NCBI GenBank assembly: GCA_030628975.1
Contig: DAOVPZ010000064.1
Coordinates: forward strand, 1 to 6,609
Origin: Candidatus Cloacimonadota bacterium
Lineage (GTDB): Bacteria > Cloacimonadota > Cloacimonadia > JGIOTU-2
Length of the DNA stretch: 6,609 nt
Reading direction: 5' to 3'
The first letter of the stretch is position 1. Every line of letters begins with the position of its first letter. The notes under the pieces were generated by a model, which saw nothing but the letters and a program-made list of their open reading frames with translations, was not told the DNA's origin and made no database searches. The position numbers and the translations under genes are program-made. Below, piece by piece: positions 1 through 6,435 of the stretch.

Positions 1-1032
1 ATTGGAACAGGACTTGCACTCTGGCTTGGTGGAGAAGGTGTTATATTGAAAACAATAAGTTATGGAACCCTTGTTGCATTTATCTCATATACTATTCAAT
101 TTTTTGAACCAGTAAGGGAATTAGCCCGAGTCTTTGCTGAAATCCAGAATGCACAAGCTTCTGCAGAACGGATTATTTCCATGATGGAAGAAAAACCTGA
201 TATTAAGGACAGCTCGGAAATTGCTGAAATATATGGAGATATATTGCAATCAAAAAAAGAAAATTGGCCTGATATAAAAGGTGCAATTTCCTTCCGTGAT
301 GTATCATTTGCATATAAGGATGGTGAAAATGTACTTGATAGATTTGATCTTGATATTAAAGCAGGAGAGACAATTGCCCTTATTGGAGAAACCGGTTCTG
401 GTAAAAGCACTATCGTAAATCTTGCCTGTCGTTTTTATGAGCCCACAAAAGGTGAGATTTTGATTGATGGAGTAGATTATCGCAAAAGGTCATTACTCTG
501 GCTGCATTCAAATTTAGGATATGTTCTTCAAACTCCACATTTGTTTAGCGGAACCATCAAAGATAATATCAGATATGGATGTTTAGGAGCTAAGGATGAG
601 GATATAATACGAGCTGCAAAACTTGTAAATGCTCATAATTTTATTATGAATTTGGAAAAGGGTTATGATGCTGAGGTTGGAGAAGGTGGAAGTCTGCTAT
701 CAACAGGAGAGAAACAACTGATTTCATTTGCTCGTGCAATATTAGCAAATCCTAAAATATTCGTTCTCGATGAAGCAACATCTTCCGTAGATACTGAAAC
801 TGAAAAGATAATACAAGAAGCAATCCACAAAGTTCTGGAAGACAGAACCAGTTTCATTATTGCACATAGATTATCAACCATTCGTTCTGCTGATAGGATC
901 CTGGCTATTCATAATGGAAAAATTATTGAGCAAGGAAATCATCATGAGTTGATAAAGCAAAAAGGATATTATTATAGACTTTATACTAATCAGTTTATGG
1001 AGGAACAAGAAGTCCAGCTCTTGAAAGCATAA
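1..1032 (+). CDS. ABC exporter, permease/ATPase half-transporter (5'-truncated by window edge)
   Basis: This is the C-terminal 343 residues of a membrane-embedded ABC exporter, a type with one membrane domain fused to one ATPase domain that works as a dimer. The reading frame is open to base 1, so the real start lies outside the window; the TTG at 46 is internal. Residues 1 to about 45 are the end of the membrane domain (last membrane helix and the helix leading out of it). A complete ATPase domain follows: A-loop Tyr105, Walker A GETGSGKST at 129-137, Q-loop Gln177, signature LSTGE at 233-237, Walker B with Asp257 and catalytic Glu258, D-loop SSVD at 261-264, and switch His289. All catalytic residues are present, so this ATP site looks active. 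The signature is LSTGE rather than LSGGQ, which I associate with one half of heterodimeric multidrug-type exporters. A partner gene could lie upstream. The substrate (drug, lipid or peptide) cannot be read from this fragment. Confidence 0.95.
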   Translation: MGTGLALWLGGEGVILKTISYGTLVAFISYTIQFFEPVRELARVFAEIQNAQASAERIISMMEEKPDIKDSSEIAEIYGDILQSKKENWPDIKGAISFRDVSFAYKDGENVLDRFDLDIKAGETIALIGETGSGKSTIVNLACRFYEPTKGEILIDGVDYRKRSLLWLHSNLGYVLQTPHLFSGTIKDNIRYGCLGAKDEDIIRAAKLVNAHNFIMNLEKGYDAEVGEGGSLLSTGEKQLISFARAILANPKIFVLDEATSSVDTETEKIIQEAIHKVLEDRTSFIIAHRLSTIRSADRILAIHNGKIIEQGNHHELIKQKGYYYRLYTNQFMEEQEVQLLKA

Positions 1033-1121
1033 ACAAGGAACGGGCAGATATGATAAATTTTTCTGTCAGTTCTTTAAAAAATTTAATTGTCTTTTATGAA
1101 TTAGAAAATTGAGGAATCAAG

Positions 1122-3026
1122 ATGATTGAAATTTCATTAAACAAGATTGAAAAATCTTATGGAGCAAATAAAGTTCTTCACAATATTAGTTTTGATGTTC
1201 AAAAAAGAGAGAGAATAGGTCTAATCGGTAGAAATGGAACTGGAAAAACTACAATATTCAAAATCATATCAGGGCTGGAAGATTATGATAGCGGAGTTCT
1301 TACAGTAAGAAAAGGAGCTTCCACAGGCTATATGGACCAAATCCCTGATTATCCAGATAAATATAAGGTTATTGATGTTTTAAATACTACATTTGAAGAT
1401 GTATTTGCTATCAGAGAAAAATTGAGAGAGATTGAATCTGCGATGTCCAAAGTTTCTGAGAATGAGGTCAAAAAAATTATGAGAGAATACGGCGAATTAC
1501 AGAATCTATTTGAAAATAAGGGTGGATATGAAATTGAAGTGAATCTTAACAAAATCTGCTCGGGTTTAAAATTTAGTGAAGAATTCAAAAATAGAAAGTT
1601 TCATACTTTAAGTGGTGGTGAAAAGACTACAGTAATGCTGGGCAAAATACTATTACAAAATGCTGACATATTATTACTGGATGAGCCAACTAATCACCTT
1701 GATATTGAATCTGTTGAATGGCTTGAAGATTTTTTATTAGAATATAGAGGGACTGTTCTGATAATCTCACATGACAGATATTTTCTGGATAAAGTAGTTG
1801 ACAAGATTGTAGAAATTGAAGATGGAAATTCTAAAGTATTTCATGGAAATTATTCATATTATATCAAGGAAAAGGATAGAATGCTTTTTGAACAATTTGA
1901 GAAATATAAAGACCAGCAGAAAAAGATAAAAGCAATGAAAGAAGCCATTAGAAGGTTCAGAGATTGGGGAATAAGAGCGGATAATCCGAAAATGTTTAAG
2001 AAAGCATTCAGCCTGGAAAAGAGACTGGAGAAAACAGAAAAAATTGATAAACCAAATTTAGAACGACCAAAGATTGGGCTTGATTTCTCTGAAACTCATC
2101 GTTCGGGAAATGATGTAATAAGAGTAACCGATTTGACGAAATCGTTTCAAGATAATCTGATATTAGATAATCTTAATTTTTATGTAAGATATCAAGAAAA
2201 AGTTGCAGTTCTGGGAAAGAATGGAACCGGAAAAACCACATTGATAAAAATACTTATAGGACAGGATAAGCCAGATTACGGAGATGTGAAAATTGGCTCA
2301 AGAGTAAATATTGGCTATTTAGAGCAGGAAGTATCTTTTGATAATCAAGAATTAACTGTTTTAGAAACATATAGACAAAATTTTAATATGCATGAAGGTG
2401 AAGCAAGAAACAAGTTAGCTAAATTTTTATTCTTTGGAGAAGATGTTTATAAGAAGGTTAAAAATATTTCAGGCGGTGAAAAAGTAAGATTAGAATTAAG
2501 TATTATGATGAATCAGGACATCAACTTACTTCTTCTGGATGAACCTTCAAACCATTTGGATACGGATTCCAGAGAAATGTTTGAGCAAGCACTACAGAAA
2601 TTCATTGGAACTGTGGTTTTTATTTCTCATGATAGATATTTAATTAATAAAATTGCTAAGAGAATAGTTGAACTAAGAGATAAAAAATTCGTAAACTATC
2701 TGGGAAATTATGATTACTATAAACAAAAAAAAGTTAAGGAAAATTTAGTAACCATAAAAGAAATTCCGGAAATTAAACCTCAAAAAGTAAGATATGAAAG
2801 AGATAAAAGAATTCAAAAGGAGAAAAAGAAGGTTGAAAGACGAATACTTGAAATAGAAGAAGAAATGAAAAAAATTGAAAACCAAATTTCTGAAAAAGAT
2901 AAAGAAATGGAGAAGTGGGCTACTGATTATAAAAAATTATATAACCTATACAAAGAGAAATGTGGATTACGACAGAAACTTGACTTGTTATTCGAAGAAT
3001 GGATTCAAATAAAGTCGCAGATATAA
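1122..3026 (+). CDS. ABC-F family ATPase (ribosome-associated translation factor or ribosome-protection protein)
   Basis: A 634-residue soluble protein with two ATPase domains and no membrane segment, the hallmark of ABC-F proteins, which bind the ribosomal E site and act on stalled or drug-bound ribosomes. Domain 1 has Walker A GRNGTGKTT at 36-44, signature LSGGE at 163-167, Walker B and LDEPTNHLD ending near residue 194, and His217. Domain 2 has Walker A GKNGTGKTT at 365-373, signature SGGEK at 450-454, DEPSNHLD at 473-480 and His503. Both catalytic glutamates (188 and 474) are present. The linker between domains, about residues 240-330, is rich in Lys/Arg and carries FRDWGIRADN at 279-288. 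A Lys/Glu-rich coiled coil fills about 560-634, as in YdiF/Uup-like members. The ATG at 1122 follows GAGGA at 1111-1115 with 6 bases spacing. The 89-base gap from the exporter gene holds no other gene and no clear terminator. Whether it is housekeeping or a resistance-type ABC-F is undecided. Confidence 0.96.
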   Translation: MIEISLNKIEKSYGANKVLHNISFDVQKRERIGLIGRNGTGKTTIFKIISGLEDYDSGVLTVRKGASTGYMDQIPDYPDKYKVIDVLNTTFEDVFAIREKLREIESAMSKVSENEVKKIMREYGELQNLFENKGGYEIEVNLNKICSGLKFSEEFKNRKFHTLSGGEKTTVMLGKILLQNADILLLDEPTNHLDIESVEWLEDFLLEYRGTVLIISHDRYFLDKVVDKIVEIEDGNSKVFHGNYSYYIKEKDRMLFEQFEKYKDQQKKIKAMKEAIRRFRDWGIRADNPKMFKKAFSLEKRLEKTEKIDKPNLERPKIGLDFSETHRSGNDVIRVTDLTKSFQDNLILDNLNFYVRYQEKVAVLGKNGTGKTTLIKILIGQDKPDYGDVKIGSRVNIGYLEQEVSFDNQELTVLETYRQNFNMHEGEARNKLAKFLFFGEDVYKKVKNISGGEKVRLELSIMMNQDINLLLLDEPSNHLDTDSREMFEQALQKFIGTVVFISHDRYLINKIAKRIVELRDKKFVNYLGNYDYYKQKKVKENLVTIKEIPEIKPQKVRYERDKRIQKEKKKVERRILEIEEEMKKIENQISEKDKEMEKWATDYKKLYNLYKEKCGLRQKLDLLFEEWIQIKSQI

Positions 3027-3069
3027 GGTTTTAGAAAAAGTTGTTAAATAGTGGTTGAAAGAAAACTCA

Positions 3070-3131
3070 ACCCCGTTAGATAATATTTTTAATATTTTTT
3101 AATTTGTCATAATCACCTCATCTAACGGGGT
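3070..3131. repeat. Perfect 12-bp inverted repeat with 38-base AT-rich loop
   Basis: The left arm ACCCCGTTAGAT (3070-3081) is the exact reverse complement of the right arm ATCTAACGGGGT (3120-3131). The 38 bases between are almost all A/T and include AATATTTTT followed by AATATTTTTT. On the minus strand the loop reads GAGGTGATT followed by ATG ACA AAT TAA, a ribosome-site-like sequence before a three-codon frame. The large loop and lack of a following T run make it unlike a normal terminator. It looks more like a small repeat or a deletion derivative of a mobile element, but one copy cannot prove this. Confidence 0.7.
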
Positions 3132-3173
3132 AAATGAAATTTGCATAAAATGATAAATTTATTATATTTTGCA

Positions 3174-3298
3174 TTTTTACCTCAAACCCTAACCCCTTCT
3201 CCTGCAGGAGAAGAGGAATTTTTGAGCCTGAGTCTCATCAACCTCTGGCTGACCTGCTCCCTCGCCTGATAGGAGAGGGCTGGGGTGAGGTTAAAAAA
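3174..3298. repeat. REP/BIME-like element: two GC-rich hairpins in inverted orientation
   Basis: The two ends are imperfect inverted repeats of each other: the left begins TTTTTACCTCAAACCCTAAC, and the right end read on the minus strand begins TTTTTTAACCTCACCCCAGC. Each end carries a hairpin. The left is a perfect 18-base palindrome CTTCTCCTGCAGGAGAAG (3196-3213). The right is a 9-bp stem with one mismatch at 3259-3279 and a GAT loop. The element is much richer in G+C than its surroundings. From memory, sequences of the type CCTCACCCC..CCCTCTCC..GGAGAGGG recur between genes in many bacteria, in the manner of REP/BIME elements mobilised by REP-associated tyrosine transposases. No transposase gene is in this window. 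The middle part (about 3222-3255) is unexplained. Confidence 0.75.
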
Positions 3299-3363
3299 GA
3301 AATTTTTCATTCAAGCACTAAATAGAAAGGATAATAAATGTGTTAATTGTCTTTCGAGGAAAA

Positions 3364-3369
3364 AAGGAG
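3364..3369 (+). promoter_or_regulatory. Ribosome binding site AAGGAG for the GNAT-like gene
   Basis: AAGGAG ends directly before the ATG at 3370 and lies 6 bases before the ATG at 3376. The second spacing is normal and the first is zero, so this site selects 3376 as the start. It also argues against the in-frame GTG at 3340, which has no such site. Confidence 0.8.
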
Positions 3370-3375
3370 ATGAAA

Positions 3376-4125
3376 ATGCAACTAAAAACAGTTTTAATGA
3401 AGGATAGGATGGATCTGTTTGAAGCTCAGGATGAAATTGTGATTAAAGTATGGCCTGAATTTATGTTAAATGATCCTGTCGCCAATGAATATTTTTTTCG
3501 TTTATATGAAGATTTTCCTGAGTATCAATATTTGATGATGCAAGGTGAAGAAATTGTGGGAACTGGAAATTCCGTGCCTTTCTACTGGCATAAAAAACCA
3601 GTTGACCTACCTCATGAAGGCTGGGACTGGGCTTTGGAAAAGGGACTCAAAGATAAAGAAAAAAATATAGAAGCAAATGTGTTGTGTGGCATTTCTATAA
3701 CTATCAATCCCAAATACCAGCGGAAGGGAATCAGTTGTGAAATGGTGAAAGCAATGTTGAAAATTGGCAAAGAGCATCTTTTAGAATCACTTATCCTGCC
3801 AGCGAGACCGACTTTAAAGAAAGACTATCCTCTCATCCCGATGAGGAAATATATTAACTGGATACGAGAGGATGGTTTACCATTTGATCCCTGGTTAAGG
3901 ATTCATACCCGTCTTGGAGGGGAGATTATCAAAGTTTGTCCAAAAGCAATGAAGATTGTTGCAAGCATTTCAGATTGGAAGAATTGGACAGGGATGAATT
4001 TCCCGAATAGTGGGAAATATATCATTCCCGGAGCATTGAAACCTGTGGATTTTGATATTGAAAGAGACATAGGAATATACATAGAACCAAATGTGTGGAT
4101 GATTCACAGGTTGAAAAATGAGTAA
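3376..4125 (+). CDS. GNAT-fold acyltransferase-like protein, substrate unknown
   Basis: A 249-residue soluble protein that I place in the GNAT (acyl-CoA-dependent N-acyltransferase) superfamily. The acyl-CoA loop reads QRKGIS at 115-120, matching the Q/R-x-x-G-x-G/A pattern with Ser at the last place. It follows a beta strand ISITINPKY and is followed by the helix EMVKAMLKIG, as expected. I recognise a family pattern from memory: WPEFMLNDP at 26-34, EGWDWALEKG in the first half, PARPT at 142-146, GLPFDPWLR at 167-175, WTGMNFP at 204-210, PGAL at 218-221 and EPNVWM at 237-242. The second half is thus unusually motif-rich for a GNAT protein. No signal peptide or membrane segment is visible, so it is presumably cytoplasmic. 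The start at 3376 is chosen from the AAGGAG spacing. The next gene starts 42 bases after the stop, so they may share a transcript. The acceptor substrate is not known to me. Confidence 0.88.
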   Translation: MQLKTVLMKDRMDLFEAQDEIVIKVWPEFMLNDPVANEYFFRLYEDFPEYQYLMMQGEEIVGTGNSVPFYWHKKPVDLPHEGWDWALEKGLKDKEKNIEANVLCGISITINPKYQRKGISCEMVKAMLKIGKEHLLESLILPARPTLKKDYPLIPMRKYINWIREDGLPFDPWLRIHTRLGGEIIKVCPKAMKIVASISDWKNWTGMNFPNSGKYIIPGALKPVDFDIERDIGIYIEPNVWMIHRLKNE

Positions 4126-4154
4126 TCATGAATTTTGGAAAATACGATATTAAC

Positions 4155-4160
4155 AAGGAG
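4155..4160 (+). promoter_or_regulatory. Ribosome binding site AAGGAG for the DUF5916 gene
   Basis: AAGGAG sits 7 bases before the ATG at 4168. It fixes that start over the upstream in-frame TTG at 4135 and over the internal ATG at 4180, neither of which has a site at proper distance. Confidence 0.85.
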
Positions 4161-4167
4161 AACAAAA

Positions 4168-6372
4168 ATGTTAAAATCTATGATTAATCCTCTCGATATA
4201 TCGGGATCGGAGAGAAAAATTTTATTATTATTAATTTTAATATTCACATTTTCTAATGTAATTGCAAAAGTCAAAATTCCTATCTACAGGACAGACATTC
4301 CTCCGAAAATTGATGGAATCATCAATGATGAAGCATGGAAGAGCAGAGACCTGCTTCCGGAACTTGTAACTTATACTCCCATAGAAGGGCAGAAACCTCA
4401 AGAACAAACAGAGGTTTATATCACTTATGACGATGACAACTTCTATTTAGCTTTTATATGCTATGATTCTGATATTTCACAATTACGCGCTACTGTTGCT
4501 CCCAGAGAAGGTTATGAGGGTGATGATTTAGTCACTTTTGCATTTGATACATACAACAGTAATCGTGAAGGATACATTTTTAATATAAATCCTTATGGAA
4601 ATCCGATTGATTTCATCTCCTCAATTTCTGGTTATATGGATAGAAACTGGAATATCATTTTTCATATAGGCACAAAGATTTATGATGACCGTTGGACAGC
4701 AGAAGTGGCAGTTCCTTTTAAATCTCTTACTTTTGATGATACGAAAGATGAGCAGGAATGGGGATTTTATTGCTTCAGAATTGATAAGAAGAATAACGAA
4801 TTTTCTATCTATCCTCCCCGAACTCGTAAGATAAGTAATATTTTTGCCCAAGCTGGAGTTTTAAAAGGATTACGAGGGATTAAAAGTGGAAAGAATCTGG
4901 AATTTCTACCTTATGTATTTAATTCATATTTAGAAAGTGAAGGCGGTGAATATAACTTTGATACCAGTATTAATGCCAGTTATGGTATCTCATCTAAATT
5001 AACACTTTCTGCCACATTAAACCCTGATTATTCCCAGATCGAATCAGACCCGGTAAATATTAATATTAACCAGAGAAATCCACAATGGCTGGATGAGAAA
5101 AGACCGTTTTTCTCACGGGGAATGGATTTTTTTAATACATCTTTAATGAATATTGTTTATACTCGAAATATTGTTAATCCTATATTATGTATGAAATTGA
5201 GTGGAAAATATCCTGATTATAGTCTATCAATGGTATCTGCTCTGGATAAAGGAATTGATGAGGATAAGAATAATTTGTATAATTTGTTTCGTATTAAGAA
5301 GAATATCCTGAAAGAGTCAGCTATTGGACTAATTGTTACCAATAAAGATGACCTTGATTCATACAATAATAATCGTGTTCTTGCGGTTGATGCTATCTTG
5401 TCTCTTCCTCATAATTTTAAATTCAAGTTGCAGTCTGCCTATAGTAGGACAGGTTATAAAAAAGAACTATCAGATTCGACTAATGAGAAAGTTAAAAAGG
5501 AAGAATATGCTTTTCAATTCAAATTTGAACGGGATGCTGAGTTTAGTTATAATGAAATATGGATTAATTCTTTCCCGCAGGATTTTTATCTGGGAAGTGG
5601 TTTTTTGAATAATGATGTTAGAGGAAAAAGCGAAGTTGGGATGAATAATGTATTCAAGATAAGGCAGGTAGCAAATATCTGGAATGAAATCGAGTGGTAT
5701 TTTGGCTTAAAAGAACGTTTTAATATGAGTCGCGAATTAGTAGAAGAATATGGCTGGACAGGTTTTGAATTTAGCTGGAAAGATAATATGTGGAATAAGA
5801 TAGGTTTAATTGTTAATCATGACCAGATGAATGAAAAAGACTTTCGAACTACAGAATTAGAATTTCGTTCGTGGAAAATGATTTCAGGTCAGTTTGATTT
5901 CTGGCTAAATTGTTATACTGGCTCAAAACCATATTATGGAGATGAGGAACTTAACTGGCAAAATTCGTTTACGGGTTGGCATTGCTATTTTGAAACTGGA
6001 TTTAATGCTAAAATATTCAATCGTATCAATATCAATCCTAATATTGAGCGAGATGATTTCTATTATTCTTATGGTGGAGAGCGTAAGTATTATTCATATA
6101 AAATCTTGAATAGGATTACATGGATGATTGCAAACAAGCTACACTTGCGTAATATCACACAGGGTAAATATGTAAAATTGAACTTCAAAGATGAGTATGC
6201 CCTGGAACAGGTCATTGATAAAAATTTCTCTACAAGTTTCCTATTTTCTTATGAATACAGTCCTTTAAGTAATATTTACCTTGGGTTTAACTTAAACAAC
6301 ATAACCAACTATCATAATATTTTTGATGATATTCAAGTGTTTTTCAAAATAAATTACTTATGGAGATTGTAA
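4168..6372 (+). CDS. Secreted CBM9-like / DUF5916 protein, probable outer-membrane beta-barrel
   Basis: A 734-residue exported protein. Residues 18-33 form a hydrophobic core ending VIA, with likely signal peptidase I cleavage before Lys34. Next comes a carbohydrate-binding family 9-like domain (about 36-230), beginning PPKIDGIINDEAW with Asp49 and Trp57 in the usual IDG..ND..W pattern, then EVYITYDDDNFYLAF. The remainder matches DUF5916: NPDYSQIESD at 285-294 and WLDEKRPFF at 307-315 are its recognisable motifs. The C-terminal part has many alternating aromatic/polar strands and ends in an aromatic-rich strand, KINYLWRL, as in outer-membrane barrels. The family's usual length is about 700-900 residues, so this copy looks complete. 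The molecular function is not established; a role in binding or moving carbohydrate or peptide material at the cell surface is only inference. Oddly, 17 residues precede the hydrophobic core, including acidic Asp10 and Glu15, apparently from a palindrome inserted in frame. Confidence 0.9.
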   Translation: MLKSMINPLDISGSERKILLLLILIFTFSNVIAKVKIPIYRTDIPPKIDGIINDEAWKSRDLLPELVTYTPIEGQKPQEQTEVYITYDDDNFYLAFICYDSDISQLRATVAPREGYEGDDLVTFAFDTYNSNREGYIFNINPYGNPIDFISSISGYMDRNWNIIFHIGTKIYDDRWTAEVAVPFKSLTFDDTKDEQEWGFYCFRIDKKNNEFSIYPPRTRKISNIFAQAGVLKGLRGIKSGKNLEFLPYVFNSYLESEGGEYNFDTSINASYGISSKLTLSATLNPDYSQIESDPVNININQRNPQWLDEKRPFFSRGMDFFNTSLMNIVYTRNIVNPILCMKLSGKYPDYSLSMVSALDKGIDEDKNNLYNLFRIKKNILKESAIGLIVTNKDDLDSYNNNRVLAVDAILSLPHNFKFKLQSAYSRTGYKKELSDSTNEKVKKEEYAFQFKFERDAEFSYNEIWINSFPQDFYLGSGFLNNDVRGKSEVGMNNVFKIRQVANIWNEIEWYFGLKERFNMSRELVEEYGWTGFEFSWKDNMWNKIGLIVNHDQMNEKDFRTTELEFRSWKMISGQFDFWLNCYTGSKPYYGDEELNWQNSFTGWHCYFETGFNAKIFNRININPNIERDDFYYSYGGERKYYSYKILNRITWMIANKLHLRNITQGKYVKLNFKDEYALEQVIDKNFSTSFLFSYEYSPLSNIYLGFNLNNITNYHNIFDDIQVFFKINYLWRL
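4190..4214. repeat. Small palindrome inside the signal-peptide coding region
   Basis: CTCTC at 4190-4194 pairs with GAGAG at 4210-4214, and inside lies the perfect palindrome CGATATATCG (4194-4203), extendable through a T-G wobble to TCTCGA/TCGGGA (4191-4206). These foldings are alternatives. The segment starts 22 bases after the ATG and encodes the residues PLDISGSE that sit oddly in the signal peptide. Removing 24 bases (4189-4212) would leave the frame intact and restore an ordinary short, basic signal-peptide start. Confidence 0.55.
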
Positions 6373-6435
6373 GAAAATTATTATGTATGGATATATGAAA
6401 AACTTTTTGTTGAATAGAACATAAAAAACTTTAAT

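Larger units (their letters stand above)
3027..3375. other. Gene-free intergenic region packed with palindromes
   Basis: No coding region is supported in these 349 bases. Reading left to right: a small hairpin with GGTTGA at 3053-3058 pairing with TCAACC at 3067-3072; the perfect 12-bp inverted repeat at 3070-3131, which shares bases 3070-3072 with that hairpin so both cannot form at once; an imperfect AT-rich palindrome at about 3142-3173 centred on ATAAATTTAT with arms TGC/GCA; the two-hairpin element at 3174-3298; then 77 bases leading to the next start. No classic terminator (GC hairpin directly followed by a T run) is seen, although one of the hairpins may end the ABC-F transcript. Confidence 0.8.

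Noticed and set aside
3174..3298. CRISPR array or tRNA/ncRNA gene in the GC-rich intergenic block.
   Set aside because: There are only two inverted, diverged hairpins, no regularly spaced direct repeats, and no tRNA-like cloverleaf.
3307..3335. Possible promoter before the GNAT-like gene: GATAAT at 3330-3335 with TCATTC 17 bases upstream.
   Set aside because: The -35 match is poor, and such AT-rich hexamers are expected by chance here; the sigma-factor preference of the host is unknown.
3340..3375. Longer start for the GNAT-like gene at GTG 3340, adding 12 residues.
   Set aside because: The AAGGAG at 3364-3369 would fall inside the gene, no site precedes 3340, and the added residues (LIVFRGKKE...) look like translated leader.
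4128..4187. Small ORF of 19 codons starting ATG 4128 between the GNAT-like and DUF5916 genes.
   Set aside because: No ribosome site, it overlaps the AAGGAG and start of the next gene, and the lysine/asparagine-rich peptide is what AT-rich DNA gives by chance.
5333..5608. Open frame of 91 codons on the + strand and several minus-strand open frames inside the large genes.
   Set aside because: They lie wholly within well-supported genes in other frames, lack ribosome sites and show no family motifs.
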